Positions 1 through 7,500 of a stretch of 50,732 nt of DNA are shown here, one piece after another. Positions within the stretch are counted from its first letter, which is position 1; each line of letters begins with the position of its first letter. The stretch lies in contig NZ_KN214134.1 in assembly GCF_000763055.1 (NCBI RefSeq), forward strand, positions 341,703-392,434, given 5' to 3'. The translations under genes and the position numbers were made by a program. The notes under the pieces were generated by a model, which did not search any database, was not told the origin of the DNA, and saw nothing but the letters and a program-made list of their open reading frames with translations. This DNA comes from Collinsella sp. 4_8_47FAA (GTDB lineage Bacteria; Actinomycetota; Coriobacteriia; Coriobacteriales; Coriobacteriaceae).

Positions 1-120
1 GTTGCGGACGGGGGCGCTGGCCAGCACCTCCCCGTCGCGGTCGATCAGGCAGGCCCAGTGCGACGACTTGCCGACGTCCAGGCCGAGCACGGCCGCGGGT
101 CTGGTGGATGGCGCTTTCAC
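1..120 (-). CDS. IS110-family transposase, N-terminal 40 residues (partial)
   Basis: Reading leftward from a GTG at 120-118, 40 codons stay open to the window edge. The peptide contains LGLDVGKSSHWACLIDRDG followed by GEVLASAPV. This is the start of the IS110 DEDD (RuvC-like) domain, and Asp15 is the expected first catalytic acid. A ribosome-binding site (GGAAGG) lies about 8 nt upstream. The rest of the RuvC-like domain and the C-terminal Tnp_20 domain with its serine lie outside the window, so integrity cannot be judged. IS110 enzymes move DNA without terminal inverted repeats, guided by a bridge RNA encoded in a non-coding end. The approximately 250 nt of non-coding DNA just upstream of this start fits that arrangement. 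Confidence 0.85.
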   Translation of the reverse strand, partial: MKAPSTRPAAVLGLDVGKSSHWACLIDRDGEVLASAPVRN

Positions 121-154
121 GGTGGTATCCTTCCGGTAGTCGTTCGACCGGATG

Positions 155-351
155 GCCTCCCCCTCGGCACTCACATTACCAGCCGCGGCGCCTGCCCGGC
201 ACTTTCCTATCAGCCGTCGGGGGCGGCGCGTCCCGCGCCGGCAGCACCCAACAGGCCCTCTCGGGGGCAGGGACGTTCGGCCGTGCGCGGGCGCCCGGTC
301 GGCGGCCCGTTCTGGGCGCGCCTCAATCGTAGCCCGAGACGGTCCCGGGCT
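155..351 (-). ncRNA. Candidate IS110 bridge RNA (target-binding and donor-binding loops)
   Basis: Reading leftward on the minus strand there is a 5' hairpin (351-331, AGCCCG/CGGGCT). Next is a stem (291-285 CCCGCGC with 238-232 GCGCGGG, extended by CGGC 283-280 with GCCG 242-239) around an internal loop. That loop has GAACGTCCC (278-270) on one side, TTGGG (251-247) on the other, and a terminal GCCC/GGGC hairpin. A second such structure follows: CCCCC 223-219 with GGGGG 163-159, and CGGC 216-213 with GCCG 168-165. Its internal loop carries GTAATG at 179-174. The first loop matches the flanking repeat and the second matches the element tip, as target and donor guides would. Position between element end and transposase start, length (about 195 nt) and two-loop layout all follow IS110 bridge RNAs. 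The fold was made by eye and the ends are approximate. Confidence 0.6.
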
Positions 352-369
352 GACAATTTCGACTGTAAT

Positions 370-415
370 GGACGTTCTTAAACGACTAGTCATTCAAGAA
401 CGTCCCCAATGACTA
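370..415. repeat. Two head-to-head copies of a short dispersed repeat, one interrupted by the IS110 end
   Basis: Copy B (387-415, 29 bp) is intact and has inverted ends TAGTCATT and AATGACTA. Its reverse complement differs at two positions from the copy at 22599-22627. Copy A (370-388) is in opposite orientation, shares the TA at 387-388, and is cut off after GGACGTTC by the mobile element. Together they form a near-perfect 36-bp palindrome with arms GGACGTTCTT and AAGAACGTCC. Confidence 0.8.
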
Positions 416-425
416 CCTGCAGAAT

Positions 426-515
426 GAGCGTGGATAATCTCCCGTTTTTGGCTCGGTGACGGTCTCAAAGTGGGAGATTATCCACGCTCGTTTGGCAAGT
501 GTCCGAAAATCCACG
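426..515. repeat. REP-like palindromic repeat, locus 1
   Basis: GAGCGTGGATAATCTCCC at 426-443 is perfectly inverted at 472-489, an 18-bp stem with a 28-nt loop. The following 490-515, read on the minus strand, gives GTGGATTTTCGGACACTTGCC, which resembles the unit at 12.13-12.17 kb. The stretch 416-617 between the mobile element and recQ holds no gene. The recQ promoter was not located. Confidence 0.75.
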
Positions 516-617
516 GTTGCCCGCCTTGGATCGTATTGCCCGTGGTCGGCAGCCGGGCGACGCCGGTCCGCGTGGCGGCGTATAATCGGCGGCAGATGAC
601 TTGGACGTTAGGAAACC

Positions 618-2594
618 ATGACCGATAGCATGCAGCAGATGGCGCTTGACACGCTCGGCGCCTATTTTGGCTACACCTCGTTTCGCCCGGGGCAGGACCG
701 CATGGTGGATGCGATTCTTGCAGGCCGCGATGCGCTGGGTGTTATGCCCACGGGCGCCGGCAAGTCCATTTGCTACCAGGTGCCCGCGCTCATACTGCCC
801 GGCATCACCTTTGTGGTGAGTCCGCTGCTGTCGCTTATGGAGGACCAGACCCGTGCGTTGCTCGCGGCGGGTGCGCGACCCAGCTATCTCAACTCCAGCC
901 TTACTCCGGCCCAGCAAAATACCGTGCTCAAACGGGCGCGCGAGGGCCGCTACCAGCTTATGTACGTGGCGCCCGAGCGTCTGCTCGAGCCGCGCTTTTT
1001 AGCCTTTGCGCAGGAGGCTGCGGCGGACGGCGGCATTGGCGTGCCGCTCGTGGCCATTGACGAGGCCCACTGCGTGAGCCAATGGGGCCAGGATTTCCGT
1101 CCCGCCTATCTGCAGATTCGTGAGTTCATCGATTCCCTGCCGCAGCGCCCCATCGTTGCGGCCTTTACCGCTACGGCGACCGAGCGCGTGCGTGCGGACA
1201 TTCAGCAGATGCTCGGCCTGCAAAACCCCGCGACGGTGGTGACGGGCTTCGATCGCAAGAGCCTCTACTTTGGTTGCGAGGAGATGGGCGACAAGGCCAA
1301 GACTGCCTGGGTGCGCGACTACGTGATTGCGCATTCGAGCGAGAGCGGCATCGTGTATTGCTCGACTCGCAAGACGGTCGATGCGCTGGCGGGCGAGCTT
1401 GCCGAGGCGCTGGGACCCAGTGGCATTCGCGTGGGCCGTTACCATGCCGGCATGGGCAACGACGCCCGCCGCCAGAGCCAGCGTGCCTTTATCGACGACG
1501 ACATTCAGGTGATGGTTGCCACCAACGCCTTTGGCATGGGCATCGACAAGCCCAACGTGCGCTACGTGATCCACAACAACGTGCCCGAGAGCATCGAGGC
1601 ATACTACCAAGAGGCGGGCCGCGCTGGCCGCGATGGCGATCCGGCCAGCTGTCACTTGCTGTGGAACGGTAACGATTTTCGCATGCGCCGCTTTTTGATC
1701 GACCGCGGCGATGCGGCCGACGAGGCGCTCGACGACGAGCAGCGCGCGTGGGCGCTCCAGAACCGTTATCGTCTGCTCAGCCAGATGGAGGGCTACTGCA
1801 ATACCACCGGCTGCCTGCGCGAATACATGCTGCGCTACTTTGGCGACGAGGCCGCGGCCGAGCATGCGGCAGCCGCCGCGGGCGGCACGGCAGACGACGC
1901 CGAGGGCTGCGGCAACTGCAGCAACTGTCTCACGCAGTTCGAGGTCGAGGACGTCACCGATATGGCCCGCGCCGCTGTGCGTTATGTGGCCACGCGTCCC
2001 ATGCGCTTTGGCAAGTCGCTCATCGCCGATGTGCTTCACGGCGGCAACACCGAGCGCATTCGCCAGATGCATTTGGACGAGGACTGCGGCTACGGTGAGC
2101 TGTCGAGCGAATCGGTCGGGCGCATCAAGGATATCATCGGCCAGCTGTGCGGCCGCGGTTATCTGGCCACCTCGCAGGGGCAGTACCCAGTCGTGGGACT
2201 GGGTCCGCGTGCCGGCGAGGTCGAGGACGAGGCGTTCGCCTTTACCGTTAAGCGTCGCGCGTCCAAGCGCAAGGCCTCGGCCCGCGCCCGCCGCGCCGTC
2301 GATCTGCTGCGCGAGGAGGCCGAGCTGGATCAGCGCCCGCGCGTTGGCGACGATGCCGAGCTGTTCGAGCGCCTGCGTGCCCTCCGCAAGGAGATCTCGA
2401 CCGAGCTGGAGATGGCGCCGTATATGGTCTTTTCCGACAAGGCCCTGCGCGGCCTGTGCCGCCTGCGTCCGCAGACGCGCGAGGAGCTGATCCAGGTCAA
2501 CGGCATTGGCGAGAAAAAAGCCGACGCCTTTGGCGAGCAGTTTATGGCGGCGATTGAAGAATTTGAGTCCGAGCATGCGCGGGATGGAGCGTAA
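618..2594 (+). CDS. recQ: ATP-dependent DNA helicase RecQ
   Basis: This is a 658-residue 3'-5' DNA helicase of superfamily 2, acting in recombination and fork repair. Walker A TGAGKS is at residues 45-50, followed by the DEAH box in AIDEAHCVSQW, motif III FTATAT, and the motif V/VI region with QEAGRAGRDG. Four cysteines of the RecQ zinc-binding subdomain (CNTTGC and CGNCSNC) come next, then an RQC winged helix and a C-terminal HRDC domain (about 570-650) with the VNGIGEKKADAFGEQF helix-hairpin. Full family length. The ATG is preceded by TTAGGAAACC. The next gene starts 2 nt after the stop, so the two are probably cotranscribed. Confidence 0.96.
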   Translation: MTDSMQQMALDTLGAYFGYTSFRPGQDRMVDAILAGRDALGVMPTGAGKSICYQVPALILPGITFVVSPLLSLMEDQTRALLAAGARPSYLNSSLTPAQQNTVLKRAREGRYQLMYVAPERLLEPRFLAFAQEAAADGGIGVPLVAIDEAHCVSQWGQDFRPAYLQIREFIDSLPQRPIVAAFTATATERVRADIQQMLGLQNPATVVTGFDRKSLYFGCEEMGDKAKTAWVRDYVIAHSSESGIVYCSTRKTVDALAGELAEALGPSGIRVGRYHAGMGNDARRQSQRAFIDDDIQVMVATNAFGMGIDKPNVRYVIHNNVPESIEAYYQEAGRAGRDGDPASCHLLWNGNDFRMRRFLIDRGDAADEALDDEQRAWALQNRYRLLSQMEGYCNTTGCLREYMLRYFGDEAAAEHAAAAAGGTADDAEGCGNCSNCLTQFEVEDVTDMARAAVRYVATRPMRFGKSLIADVLHGGNTERIRQMHLDEDCGYGELSSESVGRIKDIIGQLCGRGYLATSQGQYPVVGLGPRAGEVEDEAFAFTVKRRASKRKASARARRAVDLLREEAELDQRPRVGDDAELFERLRALRKEISTELEMAPYMVFSDKALRGLCRLRPQTREELIQVNGIGEKKADAFGEQFMAAIEEFESEHARDGA

Positions 2595-2596
2595 CG

Positions 2597-3352
2597 ATGG
2601 CATTCGACGATAAAACCGACCGCACTGACGTGCCCGCCGTGCCGCTGTACCAACAGGTCATGGATGACCTAAAGGGCGAGATCGCGCGCGGTGTGTACCC
2701 CGCCGGCTCGCGCATCCCTGCCGAGATGGAGCTCGCGAAGTCCTACGGCGTGGGGCGCATCACCGTGCGCCGTGCCATCGAGGAGCTGTCGCGCGCGGGG
2801 TATCTCAACCGCCAGCAGGGGAGGGGCACGTTTGTGTGCGCTCCCAAGCTCAAGCGCAAGATTCGCCAGAAGGGTGACGTCCAGAGCTTTACTGAGGGTT
2901 GTGCTGCCAACGACATGGTGCCGGGTGCGCGTCTGGTGTCGCGCACGGTGGTCGCGGCGACGCACGAGGATGCGGCGTTCTTTGGCGTGGAGCCCGGCTG
3001 CGAGCTTATCGTGGTCGAGCGCGTGCGCACGGCCGACGGCATCCCCGTCATGCTCGAGAACAACGCCTTTGTGCTCGCCGACCATCCCTACCTGCAGACG
3101 CTGGCCGACGAGGACCTCACCGATAACTCAATCTTTGCGCTCGTTGCCGAGCATTCGGGTCGCGCGCCGCTCAAGTCCGACCCCTGCACCGTGGAGATTG
3201 CGCTTGCCGATACTCAGACGGCCCCGCTGCTGGAGGTGCCGGTCGGCGAGCCTCTCTTCTATATGGAGGCCTACTTTACCGACGCCGGCGGGCGCCCTCT
3301 ACTGCTCGGCCGCCAAAAGATCGTGGGCTCGCGCTACGTCTTCGACATCTAA
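2597..3352 (+). CDS. GntR-family transcriptional regulator with UTRA ligand domain
   Basis: 251 residues. An N-terminal winged helix-turn-helix (about 15-80) contains the family signature PLYQQVMDDLKGEIARGVYP and AKSYGVGRITVRRAIEEL. A UTRA effector-binding domain fills about 95-245. HutC/FrlR-type regulators usually sense a sugar phosphate or amino-acid derivative and repress the adjoining catabolic gene. Its likely target is the SIS-domain gene that starts 144 nt downstream, because that gap has two copies of a 17-nt sequence around a promoter. It starts 2 nt after recQ, so it is probably expressed by read-through. The effector cannot be read from the sequence; fructosamine 6-phosphate is a guess from the neighbour. 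Confidence 0.9.
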   Translation: MAFDDKTDRTDVPAVPLYQQVMDDLKGEIARGVYPAGSRIPAEMELAKSYGVGRITVRRAIEELSRAGYLNRQQGRGTFVCAPKLKRKIRQKGDVQSFTEGCAANDMVPGARLVSRTVVAATHEDAAFFGVEPGCELIVVERVRTADGIPVMLENNAFVLADHPYLQTLADEDLTDNSIFALVAEHSGRAPLKSDPCTVEIALADTQTAPLLEVPVGEPLFYMEAYFTDAGGRPLLLGRQKIVGSRYVFDI

Positions 3353-3361
3353 CGTCCACAG

Positions 3362-3440
3362 ATAGAACAACATAGAACAAATTTGCTGAGATGACTTCAC
3401 GGGCGTTGTTACACGTGCTATAAATAGGACAACATAGAAC
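3362..3440 (+). promoter_or_regulatory. Promoter with paired operator candidates for the GntR regulator
   Basis: ATAGAACAACATAGAAC at 3362-3378 recurs as ATAGGACAACATAGAAC at 3424-3440, starts 62 bp apart (about six helical turns). Between them is a promoter candidate: TTCACG (3396-3401), 17-bp spacer, TATAAA (3419-3424). The second copy covers the probable transcription start, which suits repression. Assignment to the neighbouring GntR protein is inference. Confidence 0.55.
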
Positions 3441-3496
3441 GACAGCAGGTACGAGCTGTCGTCGTTCAAAGCCGCCCCACAAGGAGGAGCATCAGC

Positions 3497-4465
3497 ATGA
3501 ACGCACATGATCTGGTTCAGGAAATCATCGAGCGCAAGGGCAAGATCGAGAACGTCTTTTGGATCGCTTGCGGCGGTTCGATGATCGATCTCATGCCGGC
3601 CAACGAGCTGCTCAAGCGTGAGGCCACCACGTTTACCTCGACGGTCTACACGGCGCGCGAGTTTTGCCTGATGGCTCCCAAGAGTCTTGGCGAGAAGTCG
3701 CTCGTCATCGCCTGCAGCCACAGCGGCAACACGCAGGAGGTCGTCGACGGCTGCGAGATGGCGCTGGCCGCCGGTGCCGAGGTCATTGCCCTTACCGACT
3801 GCGAGGGCTCAAAGATCGACAACGGCAAGTGGACTACCTGGGTCTATCCGTGGGGTGAGGGCGTGTCGCAGGCTGAGGTGCCGCAGGGCATTGGCGCTCT
3901 GATCGCCGCCGAGTTGCTCGACCAGCAGGAAGGCTACGAGTCACTCGCCGACATGTATGAGGGCCTCAAGCAGATGGATGCGCTGCTGCCCGCCGCCCGT
4001 GAGAAGGTCAACGCCGAGCTGGGCGCCCGCTTTGCCGAGCTCTGCCAGCAGCACAAGTTTTTCTATATCCTGGGCTCCGGTCCCAACTTTAGCCAGACCT
4101 ATGCCATGGCGATTTGCTCGCTCATGGAGATGCAGTGGCAGCACTGCTGCTACATCCACTCCGGCGAGTACTTCCATGGCCCGTTCGAAGCCACCGAGCC
4201 CGGCGTGTTCTACTTTGTGCAGCTCGGATCGGGCGAGTGCCGCCCCATGGAGGAGCGCGCTCTTGCGTTCCTCAACACGCACACCGATACCGTCATGGTG
4301 CTCGATGCGCTCGAGTACGGCGTGGGTGAAGTGCCTGCCAGCGTGCGTTCGTACCTGGAGCCGATCTTCTTCTACGCGATGAGCTGCGAGCTGCGTGCCG
4401 CCCGCGGCAAGGTGTTCGACCACAGCCCCGAGATTCGTCGCTACATGGGCATCGAGCAGTACTAG
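3497..4465 (+). CDS. SIS-domain protein, fructosamine-6-phosphate deglycase (FrlB)-like
   Basis: 322 residues with two SIS (sugar isomerase) domains. The first shows IACGGSMIDLMPANELL and ACSHSGNTQEVVDG (sugar-phosphate-binding serines). The second shows ILGSGPNFSQTYAMAICSLMEMQWQ and HSGEYFHGPFE with the conserved Glu/His pair. The C-terminus HSPEIRRYMGIEQY resembles FrlB-type deglycases, which split fructosamine 6-phosphates into an amino acid and glucose 6-phosphate. A glucosamine-6-phosphate deaminase-like role is an alternative. There is no glutamine amidotransferase domain, so it is not GlmS. A strong AAGGAGG lies 9 nt before the ATG. A GntR/UTRA gene lies upstream and a terminator follows, so it is probably a single-gene regulated unit. 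Confidence 0.75.
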   Translation: MNAHDLVQEIIERKGKIENVFWIACGGSMIDLMPANELLKREATTFTSTVYTAREFCLMAPKSLGEKSLVIACSHSGNTQEVVDGCEMALAAGAEVIALTDCEGSKIDNGKWTTWVYPWGEGVSQAEVPQGIGALIAAELLDQQEGYESLADMYEGLKQMDALLPAAREKVNAELGARFAELCQQHKFFYILGSGPNFSQTYAMAICSLMEMQWQHCCYIHSGEYFHGPFEATEPGVFYFVQLGSGECRPMEERALAFLNTHTDTVMVLDALEYGVGEVPASVRSYLEPIFFYAMSCELRAARGKVFDHSPEIRRYMGIEQY

Positions 4466-4487
4466 GTACCGGGAATAACCTCTCACG

Positions 4488-4523
4488 ACGGGGCTTCCGG
4501 CAAGTGCGGGCCCCGTTTTGCTT
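4488..4523 (+). terminator. Rho-independent terminator after the SIS gene
   Basis: ACGGGGC (4488-4494) pairs with GCCCCGT (4510-4516), followed by TTTGCTTT. It separates the SIS gene from the next gene. Confidence 0.75.
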
Positions 4524-4549
4524 TGCCAAGAAAGAAATGGGGATTGAAC

Positions 4550-5197
4550 ATGCGCGTGCTTGATTTGACTCACACTATTAGGGAAGACATGCCGGTATTT
4601 CCCGGAGCCGATACACCCAAGCTGCTGCCGTCGAGCACCTACGAGCACGACGGATTTAAAGAGACGCTCATGCAGATGTACGCCCATACGGGGACGCATA
4701 TGGATTCACCGGCGCATCTGTTTGCCGACCGCACGACACTCGATGCGTTTCCGGCAAGCCAGTTTATAGGCAGGGCATTGGTTGTCGATTGCCGCATGCT
4801 CGCCGAGGGTGAGGCCATTACTGTGGAGCAGCTCCATCCCTATGGCGATAAGGTGACCCAAGCCGAGTTTTTGCTGTTCAACTTGGGTTGGGATAAGCGC
4901 TGGGGAACTGAGGCGTACTTTGGCGACTATCCTTGCGTGGACGACGAGGTGTTGGACCTGATCATCGACGGCGGCTACAAGGGCGTCGGCTTTGATGTAA
5001 TTGGACTCGACCCCATCGCGGACGAAAACCTGACGCGCCACAAGAAGTTGTTCCGCGCATGCGATATCGTTAACATCGAGAATCTTAAGGACTTGGACTG
5101 TTGCGGCGACGATCTGTTCTGGTTTAGCTGCGCACCGCTCAAAATTGAGGATTGCGACGGCTCGCCCATTCGCGCAATCGCGTGGTTTGAGGATTAA
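4550..5197 (+). CDS. Cyclase-family metal-dependent hydrolase (kynurenine formamidase-like)
   Basis: 215 residues of the cyclase/arylformamidase fold. The metal-binding signature HTGTHMDSPAHL is at about residues 48-59, preceded by LTHTIREDMPVFPG at the N-terminus. Family members hydrolyse N-formylkynurenine, isatin or similar amides with a bound divalent metal; the substrate here cannot be told. No tryptophan catabolism genes are nearby. I start it at ATG 4550, whose next residues (RVLDLTHTI) match the family start; a TTG 27 nt upstream would add residues not expected in the family. It follows the SIS-gene terminator and may use a weak local promoter. Confidence 0.8.
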   Translation: MRVLDLTHTIREDMPVFPGADTPKLLPSSTYEHDGFKETLMQMYAHTGTHMDSPAHLFADRTTLDAFPASQFIGRALVVDCRMLAEGEAITVEQLHPYGDKVTQAEFLLFNLGWDKRWGTEAYFGDYPCVDDEVLDLIIDGGYKGVGFDVIGLDPIADENLTRHKKLFRACDIVNIENLKDLDCCGDDLFWFSCAPLKIEDCDGSPIRAIAWFED

Positions 5198-5260
5198 AGC
5201 GCCCTGTTCCATCTGTCGAAAAAACATTCACCTTCGATTCGCAAGCGTGTCGTTTGAGTC

Positions 5261-5301
5261 AAAAAGCGGGCCGCGCCGGGGATTTCCGACGCAGCCCGCT
5301 T
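5261..5301 (-). terminator. Terminator of the hydroxyacid dehydrogenase gene
   Basis: AAGCGGGC (5264-5271) pairs with GCCCGCTT (5294-5301). Read leftward, the stem runs into TTTTT at 5265-5261. It is placed between the convergent cyclase and dehydrogenase genes. Confidence 0.8.
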
Positions 5302-5343
5302 GGTATTGCGCTTAGATTCACGAGGTGTCGCGGCAACCGACGC

Positions 5344-6321
5344 TTACTTGGCGTCGTATGCCTCGGCTTCCCACCAGTCGAGCTGGGCGATGTTGTCGCG
5401 GATGTGCTGGCAGCTCTTGTGGAAGCCCTCGAGCTCATACTCGGAAAGGTCGAGCGTGTAGACCTCCTCGACGCCCTCGGCGCCGATCACGCACGGCAGG
5501 GAGGTGAAGATGCCCTCCTCGCCATACTGGCCGGTCATGAGCGTGGAGGCGGAAAGCACGGCGTGCTCGTTGTGCAGAACGGCGGCGCAGACGCGCGCGG
5601 CGGAGTTGGCGACGGCGTACTCGGTGCACTGCTTGCCCTGGTAGGTCACATAGCCGCCCTTGCGTGCAAGCTCCTCGACCTCCATGTGGTCGAAGGCGTA
5701 CTTGTCGGGGTTCTCGGCCTGAAGCTCGTTGAGGCTCTTGCCGGCGATGGTTGCGGCCTTAAAGGCGGCCAGCTGGCTAAAGCCGTGCTCGCCGATCATG
5801 TAGGCGTCGATGGACTTGGGGCTCACGCCGACCTTCTTGGAGATCTCGGTGCGCAGACGGGCGGAGTCCAGACCGCAGCCCGAGCCGATGATCTTCTTGG
5901 GATCGTAGCCGGTCAGGTGCCACAGCTCGGTGCACACGACGTCGCAGGGGTTGGAGATGCTCACGAAGATGCCGTCAAAGCCGGCGTCGACGATGCGCTT
6001 GGCAAAGGTGCGGGCGGCGTCGGTGGTAAAGAACAGCTCGCCGTCGCGGTTGCCGGCGGCCAGCGCGACCTTGCCGGCGGCGTTGACGATGACGTCGCAG
6101 CAGGCAAGTTCCTCGTAGTGGTCGTAGCAGTTGACGATCTTGGTGTTGTACGGGACAAACGAAAGGGAGTCGCGCAGGTCCTGGACCTCGGACGTCACCT
6201 TGGCCTCGTTGATATCGCACAGGTACAGCTCATCGGCAATGCCCTGCATGAGCAGGCTGTTGGCGACATGTGCTCCTACGTGGCCCTGGCCGACCACACC
6301 GATCTTACGCGTCTGGTACAT
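5344..6321 (-). CDS. L-lactate / L-2-hydroxyacid dehydrogenase (L-HicDH-like)
   Basis: 325 residues of the LDH/MDH family, interconverting a 2-oxoacid and an L-2-hydroxyacid with NAD(H). The Rossmann loop GQGHVG is at 11-16, Asp36 after the second strand selects NAD, NPCD is at 124-127, the substrate-binding Arg is in LDSARLR (about 155), and the catalytic His is in GEHG (177-180). GEHGFSQ and ARKGGYVTYQGK resemble L-2-hydroxyisocaproate dehydrogenase more than classical lactate dehydrogenase, so branched-chain substrates are possible. I chose ATG 6321 because AAAGGAT lies about 6 nt upstream and the fold begins at once; an upstream ATG at 6360 lacks support. Probably a fermentative redox-balancing enzyme. 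Confidence 0.88.
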   Translation of the reverse strand: MYQTRKIGVVGQGHVGAHVANSLLMQGIADELYLCDINEAKVTSEVQDLRDSLSFVPYNTKIVNCYDHYEELACCDVIVNAAGKVALAAGNRDGELFFTTDAARTFAKRIVDAGFDGIFVSISNPCDVVCTELWHLTGYDPKKIIGSGCGLDSARLRTEISKKVGVSPKSIDAYMIGEHGFSQLAAFKAATIAGKSLNELQAENPDKYAFDHMEVEELARKGGYVTYQGKQCTEYAVANSAARVCAAVLHNEHAVLSASTLMTGQYGEEGIFTSLPCVIGAEGVEEVYTLDLSEYELEGFHKSCQHIRDNIAQLDWWEAEAYDAK

Positions 6322-6531
6322 ATATGTATCCTTTCGGCCGAGTTTTTCGCGTCGAACCATTGTAGCGTCCTGTTGCCACTTTGCTAGGCTAAAGCGCTAT
6401 AGATTTTTGGGCATGCCTTAATCTCTACTTTTGGAGCGATTTGGGCCGCTGACGGTATCGCTGGGCGATGTGCTCGCGCGGATGGCGCTGGTCGTTGTAC
6501 CATAGCTGCAACTGACTCGTAAGGAGCATCC

Positions 6532-7458
6532 ATGCCCATTCGCATCCCCGACGCCCTCCCTGCCGCCGCGCAGCTCGAGAGCGAGAACATCTTTGTCATG
6601 ACCGAGTACCGGGCGCTGCACCAGGACATCCGTCCGCTGCGCGTGCTCATCCTCAACCTCATGCCCACCAAAATCGCTACCGAGACGCAGATCATGCGCA
6701 AGCTCTCCAACACGCCGCTGCAGGTGGAGGTGGACCTGCTGCGCACCAAAACACACGAGGCCACGCACGTGAGCGCCGGCCACCTGGAGACGTTCTACCG
6801 CACGTTCGACGACATCCGCGACATCCACTACGACGGCCTGATTATCACGGGCGCCCCGGTGGAACAGATGCCGTTCGAAGAGGTCGACTACTGGCCCGAG
6901 CTCTGCCAGATCATGGACTGGTCTACCACGCACGTACACTCTACGCTGCACATTTGTTGGGGCGCACAGGCCGGTCTGTACCATCATTACGGTATCCAGA
7001 AGTATGACCTGCCGGCAAAGGCGAGCGGCGTGTTCGAGCATTATCTGGTGAAGCCGCAAAGCCCGCTGGTCCGCGGCTTCGACGACCGTTTCTATGCCGT
7101 GCATTCGCGCAACACCGATGTGCGCCGCGAGGACGTGGAGGCCGAGCCGCAGCTTGAGGTCGTGGCCGTGTCCGACGAGGTGGGCCTGTACATCGTCAAG
7201 TCGACCGACAGCCGTCGCTTCTTTGTCTTTGGCCATCCCGAGTACGACACCGATACGCTGCGCCTGGAGTACGAGCGCGATGTGAAGCGCGGGCTCAACC
7301 CGGAGGTGCCGGCGCATTACTTCCCGGGCGACGACCCCTCCGCCGAGCCGCGCAACGTCTGGCGCAGCCAAGCTCAGCTGTTCTACACCAACTGGCTCAA
7401 CTACTACGTCTACCAGACCACGCCCTACGACCTGGCCCGCGCCGGCGAGGAGCACTAG
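6532..7458 (+). CDS. metAA: Homoserine O-acetyltransferase (MetA type)
   Basis: 308 residues, full length for the MetA/HTS family, which acylates L-homoserine in methionine synthesis. The catalytic cysteine is C142 in [16 protein letters not shown]; the His-Glu pair is H235 and E237 in GHPEYD. Position 111, which decides the acyl donor in this family, is glutamate ([12 protein letters not shown]). This predicts acetyl-CoA use despite the usual label of O-succinyltransferase; the Gly111 of E. coli succinyl-CoA users is absent. TAAGGAG precedes the ATG. The 210-nt gap shared with the divergent dehydrogenase gene shows no S-box or other riboswitch that I recognise. Confidence 0.93.
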   Translation: MPIRIPDALPAAAQLESENIFVMTEYRALHQDIRPLRVLILNLMPTKIATETQIMRKLSNTPLQVEVDLLRTKTHEATHVSAGHLETFYRTFDDIRDIHYDGLIITGAPVEQMPFEEVDYWPELCQIMDWSTTHVHSTLHICWGAQAGLYHHYGIQKYDLPAKASGVFEHYLVKPQSPLVRGFDDRFYAVHSRNTDVRREDVEAEPQLEVVAVSDEVGLYIVKSTDSRRFFVFGHPEYDTDTLRLEYERDVKRGLNPEVPAHYFPGDDPSAEPRNVWRSQAQLFYTNWLNYYVYQTTPYDLARAGEEH

Positions 7459-7500
7459 GCTGCGATGGTACTGCTGTAGCCGTGGCTGATATGGCGGCGA

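Larger units (their letters stand above)
1..369 (-). mobile_element. IS110-family insertion sequence, left end with non-coding guide-RNA region (partial)
   Basis: The element comprises the transposase start (1-120) and a very GC-rich non-coding end (121-369). The outer tip is placed at about 369/370, because there the dispersed repeat is broken off: only its GGACGTTC half remains at 370-377, whereas the intact copy at 22599 continues with GG and AATGAC. No terminal inverted repeats are seen, as expected for IS110. The other end lies left of the window. Confidence 0.7.

Noticed and set aside
58-412. Small plus-strand open frames over the IS110 non-coding end
   Set aside because: They overlap in several frames, lack ribosome-binding sites and come from very high G+C; the structure is better explained as RNA on the other strand.
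999-2603. A 534-codon open frame opposite recQ
   Set aside because: Antisense shadow of a gene with all helicase motifs; composition is unlike a real protein.
5254-6387. A 377-codon open frame opposite the hydroxyacid dehydrogenase gene
   Set aside because: Its sequence is low-complexity Gly/Val/Leu/Asp, a mirror of the real gene, and it runs through that gene's terminator.
6361-6531. SAM riboswitch before metA
   Set aside because: No S-box core or terminator hairpin could be found in the gap.
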